In this document: positions 44,443 through 53,649 of the stretch, one piece after another | Layout: every line of letters begins with the position of its first letter | How positions within the stretch are numbered: the stretch's first letter is position 1 | From: DAOUJH01 sp965248955 | GTDB taxonomy: Bacteria > Chloroflexota > Dehalococcoidia > Lucifugimonadales > QGNO01 | Assembly (NCBI GenBank): GCA_965248955.1 | Contig: OZ252212.1 | Location: forward strand, 1,364,001-1,428,000 | DNA: 64,000 nucleotides | Reading direction: 5' to 3' | Translations under genes and position numbers: made by a program | The notes under the pieces: generated by a model | Seen by the model: the letters and a program-made list of their open reading frames with translations, nothing else | What the model was told of the DNA's origin: nothing | Database searches by the model: none

Positions 44443-45351
44443 TCACAGGAACTCTTGTACCAGCCAGATTAAAGCCGTCGCCGTAATTAGGCTCACGGCT
44501 GTACTGAGCGCTACGGCGCTGGTCACCCTCTGAGGTCGCGCATCGAACTCCGTGGCCAGTATGGTTGTGTAAACTGCCGTAGGCATCCCCGCCAGAACAA
44601 CCACCGTTTGCTGAGTAACACCGTCTATGCCCAATAACAGCGTCACCCCGAAGGCCAGCAGCGGAGAAAGCAACAGCCGCACCCCGGATGCCGCTCCCGC
44701 CGGCGCCAGGTCCTCCTTCCAAGACGCCCGCGCCAGTTGAATGCCCAGCAGTATCACCATGGTAGGAATGGCCGCATCCGCCAGGATATCCAGTGGAATC
44801 TCCACAATGCCTGGCAAGGACACTTTGAATGGATTCAGCACCAGGGCAGCGACCACGGCATAGAAGATGGGAAGCCGCAGCACCGTAATCAGTCCCTGTT
44901 TTACGCCCAGCTTGCCGCTGGACGCAACGTATATAGCCAGCGTTCCCGCCATTAAAGATTGCGGAGCAAAGAAGAGTATGGCCCGCTCCAGTCCTGCTTC
45001 TCCAAAGGCGAACAGAGCTACCGGAAGCCCGTAGTTGGCTGCGTTCATGAACATTGTGCTGAGCAAAAAGGCGCTGCGGTCCTGTCCTCTTAGTCCGGCT
45101 CTCCAGCTGATTAGAAAGCAAGCAGCATAGAAAATCGGCCCCCAGACTGCCTGAAACGCGAAGACGTTCACGACGTCCCTGGTGGGTATCTCCGCATCAT
45201 AGAGTGAAGCAAAGACCAGCGCGGGAGAGAACACGTAGAGGGCCAGCCTGCCCACGGAGCGCGCGTCAATGTGCAAGGTGCGGCCCAGTACCGCACCCAC
45301 TCCCGCCATGATGAATACGGGTAAGACCGCATTGCCCAGAATATTAAACAC
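44443..45351 (-). CDS. AEC-family transporter (auxin efflux carrier type)
   Basis: A 302-residue protein with ten hydrophobic segments in two groups of five. MFNILGNAVLPVFIMAGVGA is typical, and NAANYGLPVALFAFGEAGLE carries the conserved N-x-G-x-P. The late stretch VVLAGMPTAVYTTILATEFD is the second pore motif. The start is a GTG. The family exports organic anions such as malonate or malate, and the direction here is not known. It lies tail to tail with the hydantoinase-like gene and head to head with the SRAP gene. Confidence 0.9.
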   Translation of the reverse strand: MFNILGNAVLPVFIMAGVGAVLGRTLHIDARSVGRLALYVFSPALVFASLYDAEIPTRDVVNVFAFQAVWGPIFYAACFLISWRAGLRGQDRSAFLLSTMFMNAANYGLPVALFAFGEAGLERAILFFAPQSLMAGTLAIYVASSGKLGVKQGLITVLRLPIFYAVVAALVLNPFKVSLPGIVEIPLDILADAAIPTMVILLGIQLARASWKEDLAPAGAASGVRLLLSPLLAFGVTLLLGIDGVTQQTVVVLAGMPTAVYTTILATEFDARPQRVTSAVALSTAVSLITATALIWLVQEFL

Positions 45352-45416
45352 TTGACCGTCTTACAATATCACATGGCCTGCTCTAACCTTGCTACAATCA
45401 ATACTGGGATTTCATC

Positions 45417-46127
45417 ATGTGCGGTAGATTTACACTGATCACTGACAGGCAAGGAATCCAGCAGCGATTCGGGTTTTCCACGGAAGGGATAGACGTTATC
45501 CCCAAGTACAATGTGGCGCCGGCTCAAGAAGTGCTCATCATTACGAACGAAGGCAAGAGCCGTGCCGAGCTGGTGCGCTGGGGCATGGTGCCCTGGTGGG
45601 CCAAAGACGTCTCCGTGGGCAACCGCATGATCAACCTGCGAGACGACTCCCTGGAGAAGGCGCGTTTCCGCAGCATGTTTCAGAAGAGGCGCTGTTTGGT
45701 CCTGGCTGATGGCTTCTACGAGTGGCTTCGTGAGGGGCCGCGCCGTATACCCTTGCGTTTCGTGCTCAAGTCAGGAGACCTCTTCGCCTTTGCCGGGCTG
45801 TGGAGCATATGGAAATCGCTGGAAGGCCAGTGGCTGCGCAGCTGCTCCATTATCACCACGGGGCCCAATGCCCTCATGGAACAGGTGCACAACCGTATGC
45901 CCGTCATTTTGCCAAGAGATGACGAAGATCTGTGGATTGCGCCCGGAGTTGCCGACTCTACGCCACTGTTGAGCTTGCTTAAACCCCTTGACTCCTCTGA
46001 GATGGACTCTTACGAGGTATCCACGCTGGTCAACTCCGCGTATAACAACGTCCCCGAGTGCATAGCCCGCGTGGCTGAAAGCGACGACGGAGCAAAGCCG
46101 CAAATCGGCCGGCAATTGTCGTTCTAG
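45417..46127 (+). CDS. SRAP-domain protein (YedK/HMCES type)
   Basis: A 236-residue SRAP protein. It begins MCGRFTL, so Cys2 becomes the N-terminal nucleophile after methionine removal and crosslinks abasic sites in single-stranded DNA. The conserved YNVAPAQ supplies Asn, WGMVPWWAKD the tryptophan loop, LADGFYEWLR the glutamate, and VHNRMPVIL the catalytic histidine. It protects abasic sites during replication. It shares a short divergent region with the AEC gene and runs tail to tail with the DUF3179 gene. Confidence 0.94.
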   Translation: MCGRFTLITDRQGIQQRFGFSTEGIDVIPKYNVAPAQEVLIITNEGKSRAELVRWGMVPWWAKDVSVGNRMINLRDDSLEKARFRSMFQKRRCLVLADGFYEWLREGPRRIPLRFVLKSGDLFAFAGLWSIWKSLEGQWLRSCSIITTGPNALMEQVHNRMPVILPRDDEDLWIAPGVADSTPLLSLLKPLDSSEMDSYEVSTLVNSAYNNVPECIARVAESDDGAKPQIGRQLSF

Positions 46128-46130
46128 ATT

Positions 46131-47387
46131 CTAGCCGGCAGCACCGCCCTGGTAGATGATGGTATCGGGCTTGAAGGCGGCCCAGGCGAACCAAAAGTGG
46201 TTGGCGTGAACTACCGGAGTTAGCCTACTGCCTGCCAGTGCGCCGTCAACCGATTCGCCCAGGATGTTCCACCTGCTGCCTGTCTCATCATCCACAAAGC
46301 CGTCGCCATCGGCACTGAAGGTCAGCTTTCGACCATCTACCACAGGTTCGAACACTCCCGTGGAGCCCACGTCCTTGGAATCGACGATCACTCGTCTATC
46401 GAGCGCGGAAACCGTGCCCGGCTTGAAAAAGAGCACAATCTCCTGGCCGCTCACCGTGTCGTGTATTACCCGTTCTTGCTCCAGCAAGGAGAACGGATAA
46501 GCCGCGTCCACGCCATCTATGCTCACCGCCGCTATGCGCTCTTTGGGCAGCAGCCTGGAGTCCATGTCGCCCCGGAACAGGAAAGGCGGGTTGTCCACTC
46601 TGTCGTACCCTGAATAGGGGTTCTCTCCGTAGCGTCGTGAAAAGCCCGTTGACCGCGACAGCACCTGGCTGTCCGGGTTGGCCTCTTTGAAGTCGCTCCA
46701 GGCAATGATAGAAGCGGGAATCATGGTCAGTTTACGACCAGCCAGTGTCCCCACTATCCCCTCTCCGGTGAACTGCTGCCACCAGGACTGAGTCTGCCTG
46801 TCGTACATGATGAGATCGCTGTTACGCAGGTTGCCGGACACGCCAAAGTCGAGCACTGCTCCTTCAAACCGGCGGTCGAAGGCAATTGCCGAATTGCACA
46901 GGGGGCAAAACGTCACCGATACGGGAACCCCGTCTATCTCGTCGTTGACTATTTCGTGCCAGGTCAAAATCTGTATCGGATAAGCCCTGGCTTCACTATT
47001 GACCTCGACCAAAACGACCGGTTCTTTGCCTCCCAGCCAGCGGTCTGCCTCCTGGACCGTGACGAAACTGGGATTGTCTATAGGTGGAATGCCATCCCTG
47101 CCCACGCCGCCGGAGGAGATTTCCCGGTAATCGACGGTATGGCGGCTGAAGTCGGTGACCCAACCTCCGGTGGAAATCCCCGCCGTTCTCAACTCCTCTT
47201 GGTAGTTTGGGTCCGCATCTATGCCGGGTTCCAGTCCGCCAGGCGCCGGAGTCGACGCAGTGTCCGTGTCATCCACCGGGCCGGGGAGATCAGGCCCAGT
47301 CGAATCGCTCCCGCTCAATGCTGCTATTCCTATCCCAGACGCAGCCACTATGAACACTGCCAGTACAAGCAACGGTGTTTTCCGCAT
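46131..47387 (-). CDS. DUF3179-family secreted protein
   Basis: A 418-residue protein with an N-terminal signal or anchor helix (LLVLAVFIVAASGIGIAAL) followed by a Pro/Asp/Thr-rich linker, so it is outside the membrane. The DUF3179 core includes RAYPIQILTWHEIVNDEI, VSVTFCPLCNSAIAFDRR with its C-P-L-C, WSDFKEANPDSQVLSRSTG and YGENPYSGYD. The function of the family is unknown. The cysteine pair suggests metal or haem binding. It lies by itself between the SRAP gene and the metallo-hydrolase gene. Confidence 0.9.
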   Translation of the reverse strand: MRKTPLLVLAVFIVAASGIGIAALSGSDSTGPDLPGPVDDTDTASTPAPGGLEPGIDADPNYQEELRTAGISTGGWVTDFSRHTVDYREISSGGVGRDGIPPIDNPSFVTVQEADRWLGGKEPVVLVEVNSEARAYPIQILTWHEIVNDEIDGVPVSVTFCPLCNSAIAFDRRFEGAVLDFGVSGNLRNSDLIMYDRQTQSWWQQFTGEGIVGTLAGRKLTMIPASIIAWSDFKEANPDSQVLSRSTGFSRRYGENPYSGYDRVDNPPFLFRGDMDSRLLPKERIAAVSIDGVDAAYPFSLLEQERVIHDTVSGQEIVLFFKPGTVSALDRRVIVDSKDVGSTGVFEPVVDGRKLTFSADGDGFVDDETGSRWNILGESVDGALAGSRLTPVVHANHFWFAWAAFKPDTIIYQGGAAG

Positions 47388-47518
47388 TACCTGCCCGCGC
47401 CTCCCATATCAAAGCCATCTGGCTTTGCATTCACTGAGATGCGTACAACAGAGGGAAGATTCGTGCACAAAGAGAGGCGCCGCTCAACCGGGACATCTAT
47501 TTACGCCGGCGCCTGGGG

Positions 47519-48175
47519 TTACAAGGCATGGTCCAAGACAATCACACGGGTGGCGCCGGGTAGCTCACCGGCGGAAATAGTCGTCTCGCTCTCACCCACG
47601 CACTGAACGTCTCTCTTACCCCTGGCGAAGTCCTCCGCCGTGTATCTGGTATACGTGCAGTTCTCGTTGGTGAAGTGCATGGGGATGACCACCTTTGGCT
47701 TCATGTTGTCCACCAGCTGGTTTAGCACTTCCAAGTCGATGGTAGGCCCTCCACCAGCAACAGCGAGAAGCACATCCACCTCGCCTATTTCTGATAGCTG
47801 CTGCGAGCTTAGTTGATGGCCAAGGTCGCCTAAATGGCAGAACTTGACCCCGTCCACGGCGAAGCAGAAGACGGTGTTAGTGCCGCGCTGTGCTCCTTGT
47901 TCGGTGTCATGGTAGGTGGCAACACCGCGGAATTGAATGCCCTTGGTATCCTGAGGGCCCGTACCCCGTACGACTTCAGGGCTGCCGCCCACGTCATCGG
48001 TGTGATTGTGGTCATTATGCTCGTGGCTTACCGTGACCACGTCTGCTGCCTCATTGATCTTGGCGTAGCCAACCAGGCCGCCATCTGATTGAGACATGTA
48101 CGGGTCGGTGATGATTCTTGTGCCGTCATCGGCGGTTATGAGAAAAGAAGCGTGACCCAGCCATTTCACCTTCAT
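47519..48175 (-). CDS. Metallo-beta-lactamase-fold hydrolase (UPF0173-like)
   Basis: A 218-residue MBL-fold protein. MKVKWLGHASFLITADDGTR is the usual start, with TVSHEHNDHNH giving H-x-H-x-D-H. HLGDLGHQL carries the next metal residues and VVIPMHF the last histidine. AGGGPTIDLE matches the UPF0173-type group of single-domain hydrolases. The substrate is unknown. GGAGGCTACGGCA lies before the ATG. It is downstream of the amidohydrolase at 48444-50042 with a 268-bp gap. Confidence 0.9.
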   Translation of the reverse strand: MKVKWLGHASFLITADDGTRIITDPYMSQSDGGLVGYAKINEAADVVTVSHEHNDHNHTDDVGGSPEVVRGTGPQDTKGIQFRGVATYHDTEQGAQRGTNTVFCFAVDGVKFCHLGDLGHQLSSQQLSEIGEVDVLLAVAGGGPTIDLEVLNQLVDNMKPKVVIPMHFTNENCTYTRYTAEDFARGKRDVQCVGESETTISAGELPGATRVIVLDHAL

Positions 48176-48346
48176 TGCCGTAGCCTCCTTGCTAATAAGA
48201 GAATGCCCCCCAGGCTAAGTTACCCTCACAGTGTCCACTGCGTCAAGGCGGACAACAGACACGCGGGCAGGCGGGGAGGGGGTGATGGCGGGCGCACTAG
48301 GCAAAGCCGGCCAGACATCCACCCACCCATTTCCCCGTGCCTGTAC

Positions 48347-48371
48347 TAGACATAACGTCTGAAACAATTCG
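48347..48371 (+). repeat. 25-base dispersed repeat, copy 2
   Basis: TAGACATAACGTCTGAAACA plus ATTCG. It matches 37800-37824 except at two bases. The preceding 35 bases also resemble 37610-37650 (CCACCCACCC, then TTTCCC and CCTG). It lies in the gap between two minus-strand genes. Confidence 0.4.
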
Positions 48372-48443
48372 GTGCGAAACAAGCCGTGCAAAGGTTCATG
48401 TCTATCACCGCCTGCATCCCGTGCCGGTGGCTACTAATGATCT

Positions 48444-50042
48444 CTACGCTTCGTGCACTATCTCTCCGCCGACCATCGTCATTTCCACTGGTATGTCCAT
48501 GATAGCCTCCGGTTCCACCGCTGTTGGGTCCTCTGCCAGCACCACAAGGTCTGCCAGCTTGCCGACTTCTATAGACCCCTTGACACCCTCCTCAAAGGAG
48601 GCGTAGGCCCCGTTTATGGTGTATATCTTCAGTGCTTCTTCCACAGTCACTCGCTGACTGGGACCCCAAACGTTCCCCCGCATATCGGTCCTGGTCACGC
48701 AAGCCTGGACCCCCATAAGAGGCGGGTACATACCGCAGGGGTAATCGGCGGCGCCCGTGGATACTATCCCGTTGTCTATGAATGAGCGTTGAGCAAACAT
48801 CCACTCCAAGCGTTCCTTTCCGTAATACTTCATCTTCTCTCCATGGTAGTAAACGTAAGTGCAGAAAGGCGTTGCTATACAGCCAAGCGCTCTCATGCGC
48901 CGCAGGATGTCCGGATTCACCAGGGTACAATGCTCTATGCGGTGCCGCGTCTCCGTCCTTGGATATTCGGCCTGGGCCTTCTCGTAGGCGGTAAGCACCT
49001 GCTCTATGGCCGAGTCGCCGTTTGCGTGGATGCAGATCTGGAACCCGGCGCGGTGCCATTCCATCACCATGCGCTCGGTCTCTTCAGGCCCCACGGCCAG
49101 AAAGCCGCGGTCGTCCTCGCTCCCCTCGTAAGGACGGGACAAGTACGCGGTACGAGACGCTATACCCCCATCGACCGATACCTTGATGCCGCCGAGGCGC
49201 AGGCGGTCATCTCCAAAGCCGGATCTTACTCCCGCGTCGCGCAGCGCCGGAAAGTGATTGCGATGCATCAGCAGGTACACCCTCAAAGGCAGCTCACCTT
49301 TTTGACGTGCTTCCTGGTAAACGCGAAACTCATCCGCCGATACCATAGCGTCGTGGACGGAGGTGGCGCCGGCTTTGGCGTATATATCCATGATAATCCT
49401 CAATCCGTTGCGGCGGTCATCGTCCGTTGGCTGAGGTATCAGCTCCCTTTCCACCCATTCCGCGGCGTGCTGGTAGACCACGCCCGTCAGGTCTCCGGTG
49501 GCGGGGTCCTTTTCCAGATAGCCTCCCGGCGGCGCCTGTGTATCCCGGTTGTACCCGGCGGCTTCCAGTGCTCTAGAGTTGAAGTAATACACCAGGCCGG
49601 CACGGTGTGCCACAAAGATGGGGTGTTCCCTGCTTACCGCATCCAGGTCTGCTCTATTGAGGAAGCGGTTTTCCGCCGTCTTGGTATCATCAAAGTTGAA
49701 GCCCTGTACCCATTCGCCCGGTCTCTTCTTGGATGCTTGCTCCCTTAGCGCGTCTTGTATAGCCTCTATGCTGGGTTGAGCGCAGTCTGCCTGGGTTACG
49801 TGGCGCACGCCGCTGCTCATAACATGGGTATGCCCATCTATGAAGCCCGGGAGCACAGTCCTGCCGCCTACGTCCAGAACCCTAGTGCTTGGTCCAGTAA
49901 GCCCTTCCATATCCTGGTTGGAGCCAACACCGGCGATCTTGCCGTCCGATATGGCAATGGCCCCGGCACGCGGCATCCTGGGGTCGATTGTAATGACGTT
50001 AGCGTTCCTGATTACTATCTGCGCCTTCAGACCTCCGGCCAT
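48444..50042 (-). CDS. Amidohydrolase 3 (YtcJ-like)
   Basis: A 532-residue amidohydrolase-3 protein. ATG 50042 follows AAGGAGG closely; a longer frame to 50111 has no such site. FIDGHTHVMSSGVRHV gives the H-x-H. Later motifs are QICIHANGDSAIEQVL, RHRIEHCTLVNPDIL and STGAADYPCGMYPPL, then GKLADLVVLAEDPTAVEP at the end. The YtcJ type hydrolyses N-substituted amides or formamides. It is the third large amidohydrolase in the window, consistent with a lifestyle based on many amide substrates. Confidence 0.93.
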   Translation of the reverse strand: MAGGLKAQIVIRNANVITIDPRMPRAGAIAISDGKIAGVGSNQDMEGLTGPSTRVLDVGGRTVLPGFIDGHTHVMSSGVRHVTQADCAQPSIEAIQDALREQASKKRPGEWVQGFNFDDTKTAENRFLNRADLDAVSREHPIFVAHRAGLVYYFNSRALEAAGYNRDTQAPPGGYLEKDPATGDLTGVVYQHAAEWVERELIPQPTDDDRRNGLRIIMDIYAKAGATSVHDAMVSADEFRVYQEARQKGELPLRVYLLMHRNHFPALRDAGVRSGFGDDRLRLGGIKVSVDGGIASRTAYLSRPYEGSEDDRGFLAVGPEETERMVMEWHRAGFQICIHANGDSAIEQVLTAYEKAQAEYPRTETRHRIEHCTLVNPDILRRMRALGCIATPFCTYVYYHGEKMKYYGKERLEWMFAQRSFIDNGIVSTGAADYPCGMYPPLMGVQACVTRTDMRGNVWGPSQRVTVEEALKIYTINGAYASFEEGVKGSIEVGKLADLVVLAEDPTAVEPEAIMDIPVEMTMVGGEIVHEA

Positions 50043-50290
50043 GTCTTCCTCCTTGGTCAGGGTATGTTCTTCACCTATCTTATACCGTCTCCCCTCCCTA
50101 ACTTTATACACTTATCTTGACACTACCATCCAGGCAACGGCAGAGTTACGATGGGATAGCCTCTCCCGGCAACACCGACGCCCCTTATGTTATATTTGGA
50201 AGGTGACGGGTGACCGGGATAGGCCCATCAAGATAGGAACCAAGCGCCATACACTTTAGATTCGAGGAGCAGGTGGAGGAGAAGAAGACC

Positions 50291-50389
50291 ATGGAGGAGC
50301 TTCTGGACCATGTGCGTATGGTCGGCGACGACGGAGCGGGACTGCTGATACTGGATGCACGGCTCGGCAGCCGCACCAGCGCCGAGTAA
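50291..50389 (+). CDS. Possible small protein, 32 residues
   Basis: An ATG at 50291, nine bases after GGAGGAG, opens a frame of 32 residues (MEELLDHVRMVGDDGAGLL is its first part) that ends in TAA 17 bases before the next gene's ATG. The site and spacing favour translation, and the codons look ordinary. I recognise no family. It could be a real small protein coupled to 50407-50835, or the remnant of a longer gene. Confidence 0.35.
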   Translation: MEELLDHVRMVGDDGAGLLILDARLGSRTSAE

Positions 50390-50406
50390 CGCGGGGAGTC
50401 TTCAAT

Positions 50407-50835
50407 ATGACGCAAGACCAGCAGCCGATAGCACACACGTCTCACACGGAGATAACTCTTGACCAGCTGGGTAACATGCAGCCGGGGTTGGCACGGCTGA
50501 TGGCGGAGGTCAGTGACAGGTACTGGATCATCTACTACGCGGCCAAGGGCGGAAACTGGAAGCTGGCAGCCCTTCAGTCATCGGAACTGGAAAAGGCGCT
50601 CAAGATAGGAGAGGTGACGCGACCCAGGTATGCGGCCCATCTGGAGGCCTTTATCAAGGGGCCTTTAACGGCCATCAACAAGGCCCTTGAGGAGCGGAAC
50701 TGGGATGCCTTTGTGCACTGCTACAATGCAGGCATCACCGCGGCCAACGCCTATCACCGTGAGTACAACCACGAGGAGATTGTCTGGCAGCTGCCGGACG
50801 AGCCTCCCAAGCACCTCAGGCTCACGCCAAGCTAG
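50407..50835 (+). CDS. Conserved-looking hypothetical protein, 142 residues
   Basis: A 142-residue soluble, helical protein I do not recognise. ATG 50407 follows GGGGAG. Residues 30-95 form two or three amphipathic helices (RLMAEVSDRYWIIYYAAKGG, NWKLAALQSSELEKALKIGE), then RPRYAAHLEAFIKGPLTAI. Trp, Tyr and His are frequent near AFVHCYNAGITAANAYH, which could be a ligand site. The C-terminus (VWQLPDEPPKHLRL) is extended. No signal peptide or membrane span. It may be co-transcribed with the small frame before it. Confidence 0.65.
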   Translation: MTQDQQPIAHTSHTEITLDQLGNMQPGLARLMAEVSDRYWIIYYAAKGGNWKLAALQSSELEKALKIGEVTRPRYAAHLEAFIKGPLTAINKALEERNWDAFVHCYNAGITAANAYHREYNHEEIVWQLPDEPPKHLRLTPS

Positions 50836-51397
50836 CCCCGAGGTGCGCGGAAGTACCTTTCCATGCTACGCCAGAAGGGGGTTGCTCTGTCAATAAGCAA
50901 CGCCCCATCGGACTATTGGGAGCCCTTTGCGAGCGGTTCAGGCCATCGCTGGACACGGACGACCCTTCGATCCTGCGGCTGCTTACTTGTTCCCCTCACC
51001 CGCGCCGCGCCGCCTTGAAGGAGTTTCTTGGATCCCTGGGCATGCTCTGAGTGCAATCCAAGGGGGCGCCTATTGCTATACAAATAACAGATCACATAAC
51101 GAAGCGCCTTGTGAAATTACGAGCCACAGCCACGTACCCCAACACGGCCCCTATGAGTTGGTGGACAACGTGACCTGCCACCTTGGCAAGGTGTCGCCGA
51201 CGCGGTGTCGGGAAGATCATGACCTTTGACGGCGCTTTCGCGGCCATATCTGGGGATCTGTCAATCCACTAGGGCTGCACAGGAGAATCGGTTGCGATTT
51301 CATTGACAAAAGGTGGGAAAGCCAACTGGCAGGCTAGAAGGTACCGTCTGCCCTGAACCCCCTTGTCTCTTTGCCTGTTTGCGACCAAAATAAAGCA
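50836..51397. other. 562-base gap with a possible short coding remnant
   Basis: No gene is firmly supported. One frame (about 50918-51050, plus strand) reads ALCERFRPSLDTDDPSIL and RRAALKEFLGSLGML before a TGA, with protein-like composition but no good start. It may be a remnant. The rest shows nothing I recognise. Confidence 0.25.
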
Positions 51398-52075
51398 ATG
51401 CTCCTCGTCATAGACACCTCAACCAGATACGCCGGCGTCGCTCTTGCCAGCGAGACGCAGATTCTCCAGGCCGCTCACTGGCGCTCCCGGCAAAACCACA
51501 GCGTGGAGCTCCTTCCTACCGTCGAATCCCTGCTGCAACGAGAGATGACATCCGTGGAAAAACTGACCGGTGTTGCCGTCGCCATCGGCCCCGGCGGATT
51601 CAGTGCCCTGCGAGTCGGCCTCAGCGTCGCCAAGGGCATTGCCTGGTCATCGGCCCTGCCCCTGGTTGCCGCCACCACCCTCGAGATGGAGGCCTTCCCC
51701 CATTTACCGGCGGGACTGCCCGTCTGCGCCGTCCTGGACGCGGGCCGTGGACAGGTAAGCTGGGCCCTGTTTGAAGCTCATGGAGATCGAATAGCGCAGC
51801 TCTCCGAGGAGGCCATCGCCACCCCGCAAGAGGTGCTTCAATCGCTTTCCTGCCCGTCTATTCTCTGCGGTGAAGCATTGGACTCGCACAGGGAGGCGTT
51901 CACTTCTGGCATGCCGTCTCACGTCAAGCCGGCGCTTCCTTATCTGCCTGGTCAGAGATTGCTTTCGCTTGCCTATCTTGGCCTGTCCAGGCTTCAGGCC
52001 AGGCTGACCGTGGACGCCGTCTCCGTCCAGCCTCTCTACCTGAGGCGTCCCACAATCACCGAGCCACGGCGCTAG
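51398..52075 (+). CDS. tsaB: tRNA threonylcarbamoyladenosine protein TsaB
   Basis: A 225-residue TsaB. ATG 51398 is chosen because LLVIDTSTRYAGVALAS is the standard N-terminal ASKHA strand; a frame to 51371 adds nothing conserved. HSVELLPTVESLL and the VAVAIGPGGFSALRVGLSVA block with AKGIAW are family signatures. It is a scaffold for TsaD in making t6A37 of tRNAs that read ANN codons. The N-domain is complete and the C-terminus is short, as usual. Confidence 0.93.
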   Translation: MLLVIDTSTRYAGVALASETQILQAAHWRSRQNHSVELLPTVESLLQREMTSVEKLTGVAVAIGPGGFSALRVGLSVAKGIAWSSALPLVAATTLEMEAFPHLPAGLPVCAVLDAGRGQVSWALFEAHGDRIAQLSEEAIATPQEVLQSLSCPSILCGEALDSHREAFTSGMPSHVKPALPYLPGQRLLSLAYLGLSRLQARLTVDAVSVQPLYLRRPTITEPRR

Positions 52076-52218
52076 CCACAACGTCATGCGTAGTGCACTC
52101 CTCCGTTGACGCCTTCAAATTCTCACGATAGCATTACGGAAACCGTAATCCAAGGCACCCGTTTCCCTTCCTGGCAAGCAATGCGGTAAACACAGGGTGC
52201 ATTTAAGAGGGGCTTCAT

Positions 52219-52671
52219 ATGCAACGGACTCTGGTACTTGTCAAGCCTGACGGCGTGCAGCGCGGCCTGATTGGCGAGGTCATTTCACGCCTGGAGAACC
52301 GCGGCCTCAAAATAGTAGGGCTAAAGCTCCTGCAGCTATCCCGTGATCTGGCACACAGCCACTACGGCGCCCACGTAGACAAACCGTTCTTTCAGGGACT
52401 GGTCAGCTTCATCACTTCCGCACCCCTGGTGGCCATGGTCGTTGAAGGAAAGGATGCCGTAGATATTGTGCGGAGGACTATGGGCGAGACCGATCCTGCA
52501 AAGGCCGGCCCCGGTACTATTCGCGGCGACCTTGCCCAGGATATAGGACGTAACATCGTCCATGGCTCGGATTCCCCGGATGCCGCCGCCAAAGAGATAG
52601 CCCTCTTTTTCAAGGCTTCCGAGATAGTGGACTACGACCGGGACATAGACCCCTGGCTCATTGAATCCTGA
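52219..52671 (+). CDS. ndk: Nucleoside diphosphate kinase
   Basis: A 150-residue Ndk. MQRTLVLVKPDGVQRGLIGE is the classical start. The nucleotide and Kpn-loop region includes GETDPAKAGPGTIRGDL, and the phosphorylated histidine is in GRNIVHGSDSPDAA. It balances NTP pools by transferring phosphate between nucleotides. GAGGGG lies before the ATG. Its last 14 bases overlap the end of rsfS on the other strand. Confidence 0.97.
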   Translation: MQRTLVLVKPDGVQRGLIGEVISRLENRGLKIVGLKLLQLSRDLAHSHYGAHVDKPFFQGLVSFITSAPLVAMVVEGKDAVDIVRRTMGETDPAKAGPGTIRGDLAQDIGRNIVHGSDSPDAAAKEIALFFKASEIVDYDRDIDPWLIES

Positions 52672-53002
52672 CCATCTGCTTTGCTCTGGACCAGCGCTCT
52701 TCCAACCGGTAGTAGTCCCGTTCTTGCGGGGCAAAGAGATGGGCAATAACATCGCCAAAATCCAACAGCAGCCATCCTGAGTCCAGCCCGCCTTCACGAT
52801 GATGCAGCGTGCTCCCCGACTGCTTCAACTGCTGCGCCACGTCCTGGGCCAGCGCATCCATCTGGCGGCGGCTCTCCGCCGTCAGTATTACAAAGAAGTC
52901 CGCAAAGCTGCTCAGCTCACGGATATCCAGCAACAGGATATCCGATGCCTGCTTCTCTTCCGCTACTTCTACTATCTTGTGCGCTACGTCCAGGGGTTCC
53001 AG
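52658..53002 (-). CDS. rsfS: Ribosome silencing factor RsfS
   Basis: An RsfS/Iojap protein. The conserved domain runs from LEPLDVAHKIVEVAEEKQAS through ADFFVILTAESRRQMDAL and GWLLLDFGDVIAHLF to EERWSR. The first ATG/GTG/TTG in frame is a GTG at 53080, but the 26 residues it adds are encoded by what looks like a promoter (TTGACC-15-TATAAT, 53059 to 53033). An AAGGAGG at 53014-53008 lies five bases before CTG 53002, where the family domain starts, so a CTG start (114 residues) is proposed. RsfS binds uL14 and keeps subunits apart in starvation. The domain call is firm; the start is not. Confidence 0.85.
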   Translation of the reverse strand: MEPLDVAHKIVEVAEEKQASDILLLDIRELSSFADFFVILTAESRRQMDALAQDVAQQLKQSGSTLHHREGGLDSGWLLLDFGDVIAHLFAPQERDYYRLEERWSRAKQMVRIQ

Positions 53003-53032
53003 GCGTTCCTCCTTATTTGTGGAAACGCCCCA

Positions 53033-53059
53033 ATTATAACACGCATGCGTTCCGGTCAA
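53033..53059 (-). promoter_or_regulatory. Probable promoter of rsfS
   Basis: On the minus strand TTGACC (53059-53054) and a consensus TATAAT (53038-53033) are 15 bases apart, a little short. Transcription would begin near 53026, just before the AAGGAGG at 53014-53008. This makes a GTG start at 53080 unlikely on this transcript. Confidence 0.5.
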
Positions 53060-53163
53060 TTTTGCTGGGGCGGCTTTCACCGCATCCGGCTCTCCGGTCT
53101 TTACAAAGGGTAGTGTTGGGGCTGTGTGGGCGGTCTAGGGAATCAGCCGGCTACGGGTGCGAG

Positions 53164-53552
53164 TCACACTTCATACTCCAGTGTCATTTCGTGCTCCTCG
53201 GCATGTCCGGCAGAGAACCCGCCGGTACCCGAAAGCCCTGCTAGCTCGCCTGTACCCGACCCAGGCACCACCTCGTACTCCGCCGTGGCCTTCCCTCCGC
53301 CGTAAGACCCCGTGTGCCGTAGCACGAAGCTGCCGGTTCGCCCACCTAGGTTGCCCACAACCTTCTCGAAACCTGAGAACGTGGCGGCCTCACTGTTGAG
53401 GTACGTCATTACGTACATGAGGTTGCCTGTCCCGGATAGGTCGCCGTGGAAAGACCTCTTCAAGTGTGCCCGGGTCAGCTTCGGCCGTCCTCCGGTTCGT
53501 CAAATGGTTCCTCGTCCCAGCTTACGATCTTGAACGTGGCTTTGGTGAGCAT
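53164..53552 (-). pseudogene. DUF3224-family protein, frameshifted
   Basis: A DUF3224 protein in two frames. The first, from ATG 53552 (behind GGGAGAAG), reads ATFKIVSWDEEPFDEPEDGR and meets a TGA. The second continues KLTRAHLKRSFHGDLSGTG and includes GGRTGSFVLRHTGSY and VPGSGTGELAGLSGTGGF, which are clear DUF3224 blocks. One lost base in an A run near 53478 explains the break. The family fold is an avidin- or lipocalin-like barrel of unknown function. Either decay or an indel error; the rest of the sequence is well kept. Confidence 0.75.
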
Positions 53553-53649
53553 CTTTTCTTCTCCCAGATGGTAATGAACGGCGCCAGCATACTACACTAG
53601 CTAGGTTTCGCAGTCTTTGCCGGCATCGTATGCTATCCTTATAGCTGAT

